From NCBI GenBank assembly GCA_013180625.2, contig SNVD02011469.1, positions 806,001 through 870,000 on the forward strand: a stretch of 64,000 nucleotides of DNA, in the 5' to 3' direction. A program made the translations under genes and the position numbers. Under the pieces are notes generated by a model. It was not told the origin of the DNA. It was given only the letters and a program-made list of their open reading frames with translations, and did not search any database. The stretch comes from Boswellia sacra (taxonomy: Eukaryota; Streptophyta; Magnoliopsida; Sapindales; Burseraceae). Positions within the stretch are counted from its first letter, which is position 1. Each line of letters begins with the position of its first letter. Below, one piece after another: positions 21,901-34,000 of the stretch.

Positions 21901-23340
21901 TCAGTTTGAAAATTGAACTTACTATTTTTAATTAAAAAAACTACATTGGTCATTCTTCTTATTAAAAAATATAATTAAAAAAATGATGTTAGAAAGGGAA
22001 AGACAAGGTTACTGGTAGTGAATTTTATTATCGGTTCCTTGATTTCTTGTTGATAAAATGTTCGAATTCAGGTCAATGACATATCTCAATTTAGCAGATA
22101 AACAAAATAACAGGAAGCAAATTATTTGAAATACCTTAAACAATCACTATCTTGCTACTTCTTCTGTCCAATATATGGATCTATGATAGGTGGTGTATTT
22201 GAAAAGAACTTACAAAAAGGAAGAAGAAATTGTTGATTCAAGATATCTCATTATATTAGATGTCCATGAGTGCACAACTTATAAGAAGAGCAGCATATGA
22301 TCTTCATTAATTAACAAATTTAGTAAATTGTTTCTTTGTTTGAATGAGATTGTCACTCAATACAAATATAAATAAGGCTTTGTCTTCCCTGTCTCACATT
22401 AGAGAATGACAGAGCATTCAAGTTACAGACGAAGATTAATTTGTCCTTTGTAAGTGGGTGAACCATGTATCGTCTTCAAGTTTGATTATTAATTTTCTCT
22501 CTCAATGCCAAAAGATACTATTTTTTCCAAATTGAATTCTATATTTAGTTCATGGCTTAGAAATACTATTTTTTCTGGTTTGAATTCTATATTTATTCGT
22601 TAACAGAGAAGATTTTCAGAAAAATGTTACTATTGCCAATTTCAAAAATTTCTCTTAATAACCAAATAGAAAGTCCAGTTTTAATCACGTAAATCCGACT
22701 AAAGCTGTTTATGAGAATTACAATCAAATTAAGAAAAAATTCCGTCGCTGCTACAATACAATGGTGTAACATAACAGATGATTTTTTTCATCTAAATATT
22801 TAGGAGGATATGTTCAAAAATTATTTGTATAAATACGAAATGAAAATATGCTTATACATTTAATCCACCAAGTCTTCACTGCAGCAGAACTGAGAAAAAA
22901 ACGTGGGAGGAAATTATATTCTTTGAGCAAATGTTCCTCTCTCGTAGCAATCAGTCAAAAGTCTTGCCTTGGAGTTTGGTTTTGTCATTCTACTTTTTTT
23001 TTTCCTTTTTTTTATTGTCTTCTACTTTAGCCTTTGCATCAGATTCCTAACTTGGCCTGTTAATCGAATCTATTTTAATGAACCACATGGAAATGACATT
23101 CATAAAAAATCCACAGTTAGCAGGATTGAGATGAAAGCAACATTGCAAACGCTTTATACCTTGAGTAACATCAAGGGAAGTTTTTAGATTGATAAGCCTG
23201 TGAAATTAAAAAAAGAAAAAGAAAAAGAACATGGGCAATGTTTAAAGCGAACCATATATCTTAACTGCCATTAAATGCAACTACTTTAGTGTTCAGAAAG
23301 GAAAGAATAATTGAATTGCTTGCTGTGACTTCATTCCTAA
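21901..23340. other. Upstream region of CNL gene 1, no gene seen
   Basis: I see AT-rich sequence with no recognisable protein or repeat partner. Homology with the CNL gene 2 locus starts only at about 23340, roughly 15 bp before the TATA box, so the distal promoters of the two genes are unrelated. Confidence 0.4.
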
Positions 23341-23355
23341 AGCTATCAGGTGACC

Positions 23356-23363
23356 TATAAAAA
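23356..23363 (+). promoter_or_regulatory. TATA box of CNL gene 1
   Basis: GACCTATAAAAAGAGAACTGGA lies about 100 bp before the ATG. The same context (ATCAGGTGA, TATAAAA, AACTGGA) precedes gene 2 at 48595, which supports it as the conserved core promoter. Confidence 0.75.
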
Positions 23364-23456
23364 GAGAACTGGAAACTAAGGGTGGAATTATCACAATATA
23401 AACACACACAAAGAGTTCAGCAATCATCTTCCTTTGATCAATAACCATCTTTGACT

Positions 23457-26400
23457 ATGGCTGAAGCTGTGGTCTCCACAATCTTGGGTCAGTTGGCTAC
23501 AATAGCAAGCGAAGAGGTATCCCAGCTTGTAGGGCTTGATGACGAGGTGCGAAAGCTCAGGGGCAACCTCCTGGCCATTCAAGCTGTGCTTGAAGACGCG
23601 GAGAGCAGACAAGTGAAGGAGAAGAGTGTTCGAGATTGGTTGGATACACTTAAAGCTGTATCGTATGACATAGACGATGTCTTGGATGAGTGGCACACTG
23701 CAATTCAGAAATTTCATGTTAAAAATGCTTCCAAGGACGAGAAGGTATGTTTCTTCTCCCCTTCTTTTTGCTTTTCTCCTAGGAAAGTTGTCCAGCGTCA
23801 TGACATTGCCATGAAGATAAAAGATCTAAATAAGAGGCTGGATGATATTGCTAGGCAAAAAGATATGTTCAGTTTTAGCTTAAATAAGGGCCCTGCAGGA
23901 ATAGGACGACCAATAACTAGCTCTGTTATCAACCTATCAGAGATATATGGAAGAGATCATGATAGGAATAAACTAATGAACTTGTTGTTTAGTGAGAGTA
24001 GTCAAGGACCAACCCTCCCTATTATTTCCATAGTAGGCATGGGAGGGATTGGAAAGACCACTCTTGCTCGAATAGCTTTTAATGATGAGAAGGTTAACAC
24101 CCATTTTGATAAAAAAATTTGGGTGTGTGTCTCTGAACCTTTTGATGAGAGAAGGATTGCCAAGGCAATCCTTGAATCTCTTGTTAGTGAAGCACAAAAT
24201 GTTGTTGGTCAAGAAAAATTGTTAAAAGAGACACGTATAAAAGTTGCAGGTGAAGCACAACACGAAACTATAAAAGTTGTAGGCGAAGCACAAAAGCCTG
24301 AGGAACTAGAAAATTTGTTAAAAAAGATACATGAAACTATAAAAGCTGTAGGCGAAGCACAAAAGCCTGAGGAACTAGAAAATTTGTTAAAAAAGATGCA
24401 TGAAGCCATAAAAGGAAAGAAAATTCTTCTTATCCTAGATGATGTGTGGACAGAAAATCCCAGTAATTGGGAACAATTAATGCATTCTCTTAATGGTTGT
24501 TCTCAAGGAAGTCGAATTGTAGTAACAACTCGTAAGGAGAGTACTGCAAAAACGATGAGAACCGCCAACACGATCCCACTAGGAAAGTTATCTGATGAGG
24601 AATCTTGGTCAATATTTAGTCAAGTTGCTTTTTTTGAAAGAAGCAGCGAAGAATGTGAAATTTTAAAAGATATTGGCAAAAAGATTGTAGATAAATGCAA
24701 TGGCTTGCCTCTGGCCATAAAGACACTAGGAACTCTCTTGAGCTTAAAAACACAAATTGAACAATGGCAAAGTGTGTTAGATAGTGAATTATGGAAATTA
24801 GAAGAAATAGAGAAAAATCTTTTCCCCCCCATCCTTTTGAGCTATTATGATTTGTCATCTAAACTTAGGAAATGCTTTTCATATTGCGCCATATTTCCAA
24901 AAGACTATAAGATTAAGAAAGATAAATTGATTCAATTATGGATGGCTCAAGGATATATTAAAGTAGAAGGAAACAAAAATATGGAGTTAATTGGGGAAGA
25001 GTACTTTGACAACTTAGCAAAGCGCTCTTTTTTTGAAGATTTTGAAAGAAGTGAATGTGATGGTAGTATTATAAGTTGCAAGATGCATGATGTAGTGCAT
25101 GATTTTGCTCAATTTCTTACAAAACATGAATGTTCTACGATAGAAGTGGTTGCAAAGTCTCAATTAGACCTTTCTTATGAAAAAGTTAGGCATCTAATGA
25201 TGGTAGGGAGAGATATTCCTAGCTCTATTCTTAGATATAAAAAGTTGCTTAGCCTTGTTTTTGACTCTGATCAATTTGAATTTCATTGGAAAAAATCAGA
25301 TGTACCCAAATTATTCAAGCAACTAACATGTCTAAGAGCATTAGATTTGCAAAAATGTTCAATTGAGAAACTTCCAAGAGGAATAAAAAATTTAATACAT
25401 TTGAGGTACCTTAATTTGAGCAATAATTATGAGATAAGTGAATTACCTGAGGTAATGTGTGATTTATATAATTTACAAACCTTGGATGTTAGTGGCTGTT
25501 GGAGGCTTAGAAAGCTACCTCACGGGATAAGAAAGTTAATTAATCTTAGGCAACTCTATAATCATGAAACATATAGTTTGAGTTATATGCCTAAAGGAAT
25601 TGAGAGTCTGACTTGTCTTCAGACGTTAAGTAAATTCATTATTAGTGATGTTGGGCATGGTAGCAAAGCGTGTAGTAGTCTTGAATATTTGAAGAAATTG
25701 AACCACAGTCAAGTTATTTTGGCTTTGCACGGTTTGGGAAATGTGAGGGATATTGGTGCAGCTAAAGCAGTAGAATTGTATAGGCAAAAAAGACTCTCTG
25801 ATTTGACATTATCGTTTTCTTCTGAGGAAGTAAGAAAAGAGAAAGGAAAAGAAATGGTGAAAATGGAGAATGAAGCAGTTCTTGAAGCCTTTCAACCACC
25901 TCCAAACCTAGTGAAATTAAGCATAGAGAAGTACGAAGGCAAAACTATGACTCCCAGTTGGATGGCATCTTTAACCAATCTGAGGGAGTTGAGTCTTAGA
26001 AAGTTCATCAACTGGGAGCGTTTGCCTTCTTTGGGACAATTATCATCCCTTGAATCACTCTCTATAGAGCTCATGAAGAGTGTAAAAAGGGTGGATAGTG
26101 AGTTTTTGGGAGTAGAAAATGAGGCTATGTCATCATCCTCATCGTCAATTGTAGTCTTTCCAAAATTGAAAGCTCTTGTGTTTGGGTGGTGGTATGAATG
26201 GGAAGAGTGGTGCAATTATGAGATTAAGAGCAAAGATAAAGATATTACAATCATGCCCCGTCTTCAGTTTTTAACAATTCAAGGCTGCGGCAATTTAAAG
26301 GCATTACCAGATTACATCCTCACAACGTCAGTAGAGGAATGCGTGATCCAATTCTGCTCTAATCTAAGTTTAAACAACATTGGAAAATTTTCTGGCACTG

Positions 26401-26879
26401 TTTTTCCCAATTTAAGGAAGTTAACACTTGAGGGCATCCATTGTGATTGTTTGCCTCCCTTGGGAAAATTATCTTCCCTTGAATCACTTGAGATAGGGTT
26501 TATAGGCAGAGTGGAAAGAGTCGGTAATGAATTTTTTGGAATAGAAAGTGATGACACATCTGCTATTGTCTTGCCCAAATTAAAAACTCTTCAATTTCTC
26601 TGGTTGAGAAATTGGGAAAATTGGGATATTATCACAAGGGGAGACGAAGATGTTACAATCATGCCATGTCTTCATTCTTTGTCCATCTCAGACTGCGACA
26701 AATTAAGGGCACTGCCAGAGCTCATTCTTCAAAAACCGACATTGGAGGAATTCTCCATTGAAGATTGCTCTATTCTAGAAAAGCTTTACAAGAAAGAGAA
26801 AGGAGAGGACTGGCCCAAGATCTCTCACATTCCCAACATAAAATTTAATGGCAAATACGTGAAAGGAGGAAGCTCTTGA
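23457..26879 (+). CDS. CC-NB-LRR disease resistance protein 1 (CNL, intronless)
   Basis: An intracellular immune receptor of 1140 residues. I start at the ATG at 23457 (MAEAVVSTILGQL), matching the start of gene 2. Order: Rx-type coiled coil with LEDAESRQVKE and DDVLDEW (about 1-130); NB-ARC with P-loop GMGGIGKTT (194-202), RNBS-A FDKKIWVCVSEPFDE, kinase-2 LLILDDVW (DD at 328-329), GSRIVVTTR, GLPL (416-419), FSYCAIFPKDYKI and the MHD motif KMHDVVHDF (543-545); then leucine-rich repeats from about 615 to 1130. All NB-ARC motifs are present, so it should bind ATP/ADP, with the LRR controlling activation. Between RNBS-A and kinase-2 it has 55 residues more than gene 2, made of imperfect GEAQKPEELENLL units. 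No stop or frameshift. Pathogen specificity cannot be read. Confidence 0.95.
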   Translation: MAEAVVSTILGQLATIASEEVSQLVGLDDEVRKLRGNLLAIQAVLEDAESRQVKEKSVRDWLDTLKAVSYDIDDVLDEWHTAIQKFHVKNASKDEKVCFFSPSFCFSPRKVVQRHDIAMKIKDLNKRLDDIARQKDMFSFSLNKGPAGIGRPITSSVINLSEIYGRDHDRNKLMNLLFSESSQGPTLPIISIVGMGGIGKTTLARIAFNDEKVNTHFDKKIWVCVSEPFDERRIAKAILESLVSEAQNVVGQEKLLKETRIKVAGEAQHETIKVVGEAQKPEELENLLKKIHETIKAVGEAQKPEELENLLKKMHEAIKGKKILLILDDVWTENPSNWEQLMHSLNGCSQGSRIVVTTRKESTAKTMRTANTIPLGKLSDEESWSIFSQVAFFERSSEECEILKDIGKKIVDKCNGLPLAIKTLGTLLSLKTQIEQWQSVLDSELWKLEEIEKNLFPPILLSYYDLSSKLRKCFSYCAIFPKDYKIKKDKLIQLWMAQGYIKVEGNKNMELIGEEYFDNLAKRSFFEDFERSECDGSIISCKMHDVVHDFAQFLTKHECSTIEVVAKSQLDLSYEKVRHLMMVGRDIPSSILRYKKLLSLVFDSDQFEFHWKKSDVPKLFKQLTCLRALDLQKCSIEKLPRGIKNLIHLRYLNLSNNYEISELPEVMCDLYNLQTLDVSGCWRLRKLPHGIRKLINLRQLYNHETYSLSYMPKGIESLTCLQTLSKFIISDVGHGSKACSSLEYLKKLNHSQVILALHGLGNVRDIGAAKAVELYRQKRLSDLTLSFSSEEVRKEKGKEMVKMENEAVLEAFQPPPNLVKLSIEKYEGKTMTPSWMASLTNLRELSLRKFINWERLPSLGQLSSLESLSIELMKSVKRVDSEFLGVENEAMSSSSSSIVVFPKLKALVFGWWYEWEEWCNYEIKSKDKDITIMPRLQFLTIQGCGNLKALPDYILTTSVEECVIQFCSNLSLNNIGKFSGTVFPNLRKLTLEGIHCDCLPPLGKLSSLESLEIGFIGRVERVGNEFFGIESDDTSAIVLPKLKTLQFLWLRNWENWDIITRGDEDVTIMPCLHSLSISDCDKLRALPELILQKPTLEEFSIEDCSILEKLYKKEKGEDWPKISHIPNIKFNGKYVKGGSS
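24036..24057 (+). promoter_or_regulatory. Candidate miR482/miR2118 target in the P-loop, gene 1
   Basis: The P-loop coding sequence GGCATGGGAGGGATTGG and following AAAGA is close to the complement of the miR482/miR2118 family, which is known to target this motif in many plant CNL genes. By eye it has a few mismatches and wobble pairs. No miRNA gene is seen in the window, so targeting is an inference. Confidence 0.4.
24186..24419 (+). repeat. In-frame coding repeat in the NB-ARC of CNL gene 1
   Basis: Four imperfect units start with (S/G)EAQ: a 21-residue unit, an 11-residue partial unit (GEAQHETIKVV), and two 23-residue units (GEAQKPEELENLLKK followed by IHETIKAV or MHEAIKGK). The last two are 69 bp apart and nearly identical at DNA level. 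Gene 2 has one unit in the same place (GEAQKLIELERLLQE). The reading frame is kept throughout. Confidence 0.95.
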
Positions 26880-29800
26880 ATTGTCATACAGCTGCAATAA
26901 CGACTGTAACTTCTCCTTCTCCTTCTCGCTCTCACTTTTAATTTTTTTTTTTCCTTTTTTCATATGATTACCAATTATTATCCGTAATTAAAACGTCTCT
27001 GTTCTCAACAACTGTTAAGTGGGTAGAGCATGAACAATATACTTCAAAATCACATAGTATGTTTGGTGCGTTGGGTTCATGATTAAATTCCCTTTTTTTT
27101 TTTCCAAATCTGGTTCTATGTGACTTCTGTTCATTCTTTTTTTTTAATTATTATTATTATGCAGCCGATTTAAAGCAGAAACTTTGTTCAGCACCATTAA
27201 CATGGTATGGTTCTTAAATAATTAATGCATGAAATTAAAAATGTCTTCGCCATATTTACATTATTAAATATTGTTTTTGGTATTGATGTTACTGCCATCT
27301 CCTGACATAGAACATGATCAAATTTGATTTCAAATTGTAGTCGGAGGCTTATAGTAATATATTCATGTGATTGCCTTTGCTGCTTCACCACTTTTTAGAA
27401 TCAATATATCTGTATGCTTGCTACATTTATAAATTCTTAGTATTAGACTTTTGAAATAAAGTGGAGAAATGAAGATGCTTTTGGACAGGCTTATGCCGTG
27501 GGGTTGCATGAAAGACAGACTGAATCGGCTGGGCCAAGGCTGGCATTCGTCGGAGAAATCTTGTATTCTGGGGACAGCAAATAATGGATATGGGGGAGGA
27601 AACAGGACAATTCAGCATAATCATTTGCGACTCTCTATTATAAGAGATTAGTAGTTGGAAGTTGTTGCTTATATAACTTATCCTGTCAAGAGGCTCTTTG
27701 TTGACAAAATCTGCATGATACCTGTCACTGAGGATATCCTTTCAACGTGATGCATTCTGCCGTGGACAAAATGCTGGGGAAACAGCAAGTTGTCGTTTGT
27801 ACAATAGAGTCTGTGGGCCGAATTACAAATCTCTTAAGTATGGATATTATTCCGCAGATTTTGGTAGGTGAGCTTGTGCCGGTGTACAATTTGGGTGTCC
27901 TGGTGTAAAGTCTTGCAAAAGTTGCTGAAGTCATCCATCAATCATATGTTTGGCTGCTATAATTGCAATAAGTTCTCCAAGGGTAAGCCCTAAATTTCGT
28001 GTCAATATCCTCACCAAGTGAAGGCTGCATTAATTGTAGCTATGAACGATTTACAGCAAGTGCCAAGGTATTTTTTTTTTTTAAGAATTTTTGCTCATAA
28101 GCATGCACAAATAGTTCTGAAATCCCTTTTCCTTTAAGGGTAATTCAATTTATGTTTCCTTCCATTCCTATTTATACAGAGCAGATATGTTGATTGCTAT
28201 AGACATATTTAAAATCTTGCTTCTTGGATGATGATTGTGGAACAGAATAGAGGCAATCGGACAATATCCTTCATTCATGTATAGACATTGCAAAGTTGGT
28301 TTAGCCATTGCATACATAATTTCTCACAAAACAGTTTAAGTGACTACATGTTCATCTGTTTCAGATTAATTGTTCATACTTTTGCTTTGATTGTTTTGGG
28401 GTTGTTAATGTTAACTGCAATAATAAAAATTCAGGAAACCAGAAAATGCCACTAGCTCATGTGGGGCTCCCAGGCTGTGCACGAGACTAGGAGAATGAAA
28501 GAAGGTACAACAAGTGATTAAGGGAAAAAGCACTAACCTATATCCTTTTTGGTCGAAAGGCATTCCATGAAGCATGCTTCTTCTATTTAAGGTCTTTGTT
28601 TGGCCTTGAATTGTTTCAAACTTGGTCTCTACAACCATATTAACAAAGAAGTTAATGCTGCACCTTATCCAGCATATCATGATTCTTTTATCAAAGCATA
28701 ATGAATTCTTTTGTTTTTCCCTATTTAAAGCTATCTTGTTGAATTTATTCTTTTTATTTTTTTTCATATTTCTGAGGATTAGTTTTTCTTTTTAGAAATG
28801 ATTTCCAGGTTAAAAAAAAAAAGGGAAAGAAAGAAAGATTTAGCAGTCAAAAGTTGTTGTCGATCATTGTTGTTGTAATTGGAGATAAATTCGTTGCATT
28901 CACTAATCACATCAGTCGCAGCTTTAGTACTAAATGACAGAACTGACAACTGCTAAGAATATTTTCTTTATTTTGCCTTTGATAAAGTGTTTTTGCTGTT
29001 TCAGTCCCACTTTCCTACCAATCTCATCCTAGAATCTCAAGGTGCTTATTGGAGGGCATGTTCTGCATGGAAAGGAAAATATGCAGATGAGACAATGTAT
29101 TGTCTAGAATTTGCTGACTACTAAAAAGTGCATGGTCAAAGGGGACAGAAAAGCGTTGGCTACACATTGCTAACGCTCCTAATGACTAGCTTTCATTATT
29201 GATCGTCATTGTGTGCAAAAGATAGTCATTTAATTCTCATATAACTACCCTTGACACCAATGGACATTTCTCCCAGGTATTATTTTCTGTCATTCTCTTC
29301 CTTAATTGGTTGTTATTTGAAATTAATCAAGTGGACAAAACTTGAATGAAATTCCATGATGTGTTATTTTCTGGGATCGGTAGTAGTTTTTAAATCATTT
29401 GATTTTTGTTATCAGTTTCTAGCTTTTGAAAGAACATATAGTTACTTCAACTTCTTGTGAATGTCATCGAGGAGTTCTCTAAGTGCATGTCACAGACTCA
29501 AATTAGTTCATCAGTATCATTAACTAGCACTGCCAACACAACAACAGCAATGAACGATTTCCAGAATCCTTGTACGTACTCTATTGTGTAAAACTTTCTG
29601 CATATGGATAAACTATTGATCCTGAATTTCCTTAATGAGTAATCACTGTTATGCATGATATAGAATTTCCTAAAACCTTGTCATATGTCACAAATCCTTG
29701 CTCATGAAGTAGAATTAAATTCATGATTGTCAGTTGCTATGTACACATTTCAAACCCTTATTATAAGTTAGCCTTGGACATTATATTGCAGAACAGAACA

Positions 29801-30245
29801 GAGGGGAAATAATTAACTCTTGTTTGATATTCGTCCTGATTTCCAAATTTATCATGGGTGAGTAATTTAAATTACACATACCTACGTTGGCTTGTTCACA
29901 CATTTTGAGGTTGTAAATATGGATTATGATTATAAGAATTCAGCTATTAAGAAAATGAAATACACTAGCAGATCTTGACTGAAAAATAATTCCTGCTAGT
30001 ATCCCCTTCCATTGAAAAATCTTGATTTGCATCAACTTTAGGCTGAAACTTCATGGTGCCTATATTAAAGTATAATCTTCTTTTAGTTTTTGGCTAGGAA
30101 ACAACTTATTATGATTCTTATATGTCAACAGACTTTAGCAGGCTATTGAATCATTTAGATCAAAGAATTTTCACAAAAACTATTATTAAAAACAGACATT
30201 AATATTTGGTAGTGTCACTAGGTTATTTCTGTGCCATTCATGCAG

Positions 30246-30528
30246 CTTAGTCTAGTTGGCTTCTCCACTGGCTGAAGTCTACTCTGTAAAATCCTTGAAT
30301 TGATCGTACAGGTTGGTTTTCTTGGTTATCTTTTGAATTTAAAAATATTGGAAAAATCTTTTTCTCATCAAGCTAACTTAGTTTTGATATTTCACACGCA
30401 TTGCAGTAGAGCAAGTTTAACATGCAATGAATTTCCTGAAGAAGCAATGTCAAGCAATAATGCAGAACACAAGCCCGGCAAAATGTGTTAATTTTCCTTT
30501 TCTCTAAACAATTGCAACCACACCACTG
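30246..30528 (+). other. Pair of exon-like noncoding segments, copy T1a
   Basis: Segments 30246-30311 (66 nt; after TGCAG, before GTTGG) and 30407-30528 (122 nt; after TTGCAG, before GTAATT). They correspond to the pairs in T0, T1b and T2. Confidence 0.45.
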
Positions 30529-32445
30529 GTAATTTCTTCGTCTTCTCCTTTTTAGTTATTTTAATTATTTTCATGATTGACAAGGCAATTGTTCACGTGC
30601 TAAGGGTGGCAAGGTTAAACGCTTGACGTACATTCTTGAAAGTTAACTAATGGGTCCGGTCATAGCAATTTTGAGAACAAAAGAGTATATACATTTTGGA
30701 GGTGAAAAAAGACTATCTCTGACAGAATTTTATGCTTACCGAGATTGCTCAAGAGGGAGCAAAAGTATCAGATTGTTGCTTAAGTTGCCTCATCATAGCA
30801 CGTGGTTTTTGTTGATAGGGGTTTTTAATAAATGCAATCAATGAGTTCTCGAAGCATAAATCCTCAATTTCATGTGGATATATCATCTCTGGGATAGGCT
30901 TCTTTAGTTGTAGCTATGAAAGCTTGGGTAAAGTAGGCAGAAGAGCATTGGCAAAATTCTCACACTACTGAGTCTACAGCTTTGATTATTAATCTTCATC
31001 ATGTGCAAAAGATGGTCATTGAATTCTTATATAACTGTCGTTGCCACCAATGCACGGGTTTTATTTTTTATGATTCTCCTCCCTAATTGGCAGTTATTTA
31101 AAATTCTTCAAGTAGATAAAATTTGAATGAAATTCCTTTGTGTGTTATTATTTGAAATCAGCAATGGCTTTTTAATCTTTTTCACTTTTTTTATCATTCT
31201 TCTAGCTTTCAGTAGACAGTATATTTACTTCAACTTCTTGTGAATGTTATCGACAAGTTCTCCAAGTGCATATCACAGCGTCAATTTTGAGCCTCGGTAT
31301 CATTAACTAGTGTTGCCTGCACTAGCGACATCAATGAAAGGTTTCCAGAATCACTGCAGGTACTTTGTTGGGCAAAATTTCTGCATATGGATGGACAATT
31401 GATCCTTATTTTCCTTCATTCATTATCACTGTTATATATGACATCAAATATTCTCTTCAGAGCTTACTCAATTCATTGATTTCTTTTTAGGTCCTTACTC
31501 TAGGAGTAGAAATCAAATTCTAATTTGTCACTTTCTATATAAACATTTCAAATCCTTATAATAAATTAGTCTTGGATTGGATGTTGCAGGACAGAACAGA
31601 CAAGCAGTTTATTCTTGTCCAGTAATGGCATGGTGTTATATTTCCTGATTTTCCAATTTACAATGGGTGAGTAAATTAAAATAAGCATCCCTATGTTTAG
31701 TATGTTCACACATTTTAAGGTTGCTAATATGGTTTATGATCTTAAAAATTGGGTTGTACAGAAAATGCTACGCAGTAGCAGATCTTGACCGAAAATTAAA
31801 TTTTCTCTGGCATTCTTCGATGAAAATCTTGCTTTGCATGAATTATAAACCTTTTCAATATAATACAAATACTTCAAGACAGAAGCTTATAGTGGTCATA
31901 ATATAGCATAATCTTTTCTTTAGCTTCTCTGGCTCAGAACAACATATTACGATTATTCTATCATAAATCTCTTCATTTTCTTTTTTTATTTCTTCTTGTT
32001 TTAAAGTTATCTTATTTTATGTTCCTTTTACTGAGGTCATGCACGCAGGTTTCTTCCAAAAAGCAATTCTTACTATCAGTCATTAAGGGTGACAAAGCTC
32101 CATCAAGTCCTCATAATTTTGTTGAGCAATTGTCGTGTTATGTTAGCGACTAAGAACTGGACCAGGTAATTAATTTGTCATCACAGAATTGGTAATTTTC
32201 TTCTCACAAGCTCTCATTTAGTATACATATAACCCTGTGGTTGCCAGTTGCTTAAATTATTAAGTTCAGTCATCGAAAGCTTTCGAATCACATTGAGGAA
32301 AAAGCGCCAAAGGACCAACTGAATTTTGCTGGCTATTGATAATCAGTTAGACCAGAGAATTACTGAAAAACAACAACATATTCTTGGAAACAGATATTAA
32401 ATCTGTGGTATTGTCTCTTAACTTATTTTTCTGCCGTTCATGCAG

Positions 32446-32729
32446 CTTAGTTTAGATAGCTTCTCCACTTGTCTCAAATTCACTCTGCAAAATCCTTACA
32501 TTGATCATACAGGTTTGTTTTTGGGTTTATCTTTAAATATAAAAAACATTGGAAAGGCCTTTTTCTTGTCAAGAAAACCTGGTATTGACATTTCACACTT
32601 GATGCAGTAGAGTGAGTTTAACATGTCAAGAACTTCCTGGAAAAGCAATGTCAAGCAATGATGTATAACACAAGCTTGATGGAGTGTTTTCCTTTCACTT
32701 TCTTCCAAACAACCGGAAACATACCATAG
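32446..32729 (+). other. Pair of exon-like noncoding segments, copy T1b
   Basis: Segments 32446-32512 (67 nt; after ATGCAG, ending CATACAG before GTTTGT) and 32608-32729 (122 nt; after GATGCAG, ending CCATAG before GTAATT). The acceptor and donor signals are good plant consensus. Joining the two gives an early in-frame stop in the one frame that is open in the first segment. Confidence 0.5.
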
Positions 32730-34000
32730 GTAATTTCCTCGTCGCCTTCTTTTTGGTTAGTTCTTATTAATTATTCTTGTGATTAACAAGGCAATTTTTC
32801 ACATCTACATCAGGGTTCCAAGGTTAAAACACTTGACATGCATTCTTGAAGGTTAACTAATCAGTTTGGTTATATCGATGTTGTCATTAAAATTTTGCCA
32901 CCGATGTTGAGAACAACATAGAATACACATTTTCTTTTACAAGAAAATAGACTACATTGGCTTGAATTTTCTGGTTACCAATTTTGCTAAAGAGGGAGCA
33001 TTAGTGTCACATTTTTGCTAAAGTTGCCTCATGATAGCAGCAAGTTTTCTTTGAGAATGGCCTTTTCATGGGATGATACTCAAAGCATGAAGTGTGTAAT
33101 CTGATGCCTGTTAATTGTGTATAATATATTAATAATGAATCGGAACAAGTTTGTCCATTTCTATGTATTACTCTTAAAGAGTCTTGAGCAAAGTGCATTA
33201 GATTGAAAATCCCATTACCTAAAAAGCTTAGGAGCAATAATTAACATGAGATGTCAGTTCCAAGTGTTTTGGGTTTGGAATGTCTCAATAGTAAAACTTG
33301 TGAGCTCTCTTTGATTGCCAAAACACTTTGTACACCCACCTTCACTAGTCATTTTTCTTCAAATTTTGACCAATATGGTTAACAGGCTAAGTGCCCAAAT
33401 GCAAAAGCACAGAATGTGGACACTAAACAGCATAATCATGGTCAATGCAGCCATAGTCATTTTCATTAATGATGTAGACTGCATTAATTGTGAACAAGGA
33501 AGCAATGTCTTCGCCTCCAACCATTCAACTTTAGTGGGTAAACCGAGTAGAATTGAAACCTAAGTCAGAGGAATCAGAAAAGAGCAGTTATCTTCGAAAT
33601 GAAATGCTTACCAACACCAATACTTCTTCACTAAGTTAACAATTGGTGCAACGAAATTCATTTTTTTTTTCCAATTTACGAAGATATTTTTAAAAAGTAA
33701 TTTAGCAAAACATCAAATACGGAATCTTTTTTTTCCCTGCCAACCATTCCTATTCCTGTTTTGGATCGGCATCACTCTTACTAGGCCTAGTTTCTGCATT
33801 AGACAAAGTGAACAAGCAGGCCCACATGGGGTTTCTTGTATAGAAATCTTTCACACAAGAAAGAGTGGTCCAATTAAGCACATCATTGCATGTAGCCCAT
33901 GAGAAGTAAATAGGGAGTTGAAAACCTGTGCCCTTGAGCACTTACAAAAATGTTAATTAAAAAAAAAAAAAAAAAGAGGGGTCCATTAACATTTTGTGAA

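Larger units (their letters stand above)
29150..32870 (+). repeat. ~1.8 kb tandem duplication within tail T1
   Basis: A left copy (about 29150-30640) and a right copy (about 30935-32870) share the same series of phrases: a 'gtgcaaaagat(a/g)gtcatt' segment (29214, 31005), a 'catatggat(a/g)(a/g)a' segment (29600, 31384), a 'gacagaacaga' or 'gaacagaacaga' segment (29791, 31590), and the exon-like pair (30246, 32446). The tail of gene 2 has this unit once (about 55160-57100). Confidence 0.75.
26880..34000 (+). repeat. Noncoding tail of CNL gene 1 (module T1)
   Basis: From the stop codon (ATTGTCATACAGCTGCAATAACG) to about 34000, this noncoding sequence matches the tail of gene 2 (52437-57631 plus 60215-60780), in order and orientation. 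It holds no credible protein; scattered short frames are AT-rich and not conserved in frame between copies. Part of it (about 29150-32870) is itself a tandem duplication. It ends near a poly-A run at 33959-33975. It could contain an intron-bearing 3' untranslated region or a separate noncoding transcript. Confidence 0.8.

Noticed and set aside
25892..26578. Antisense open stretches within the LRR of CNL gene 1, and the same in gene 2
   Set aside because: These are shadows of the coding strand in serine-rich LRR sequence; no independent evidence.
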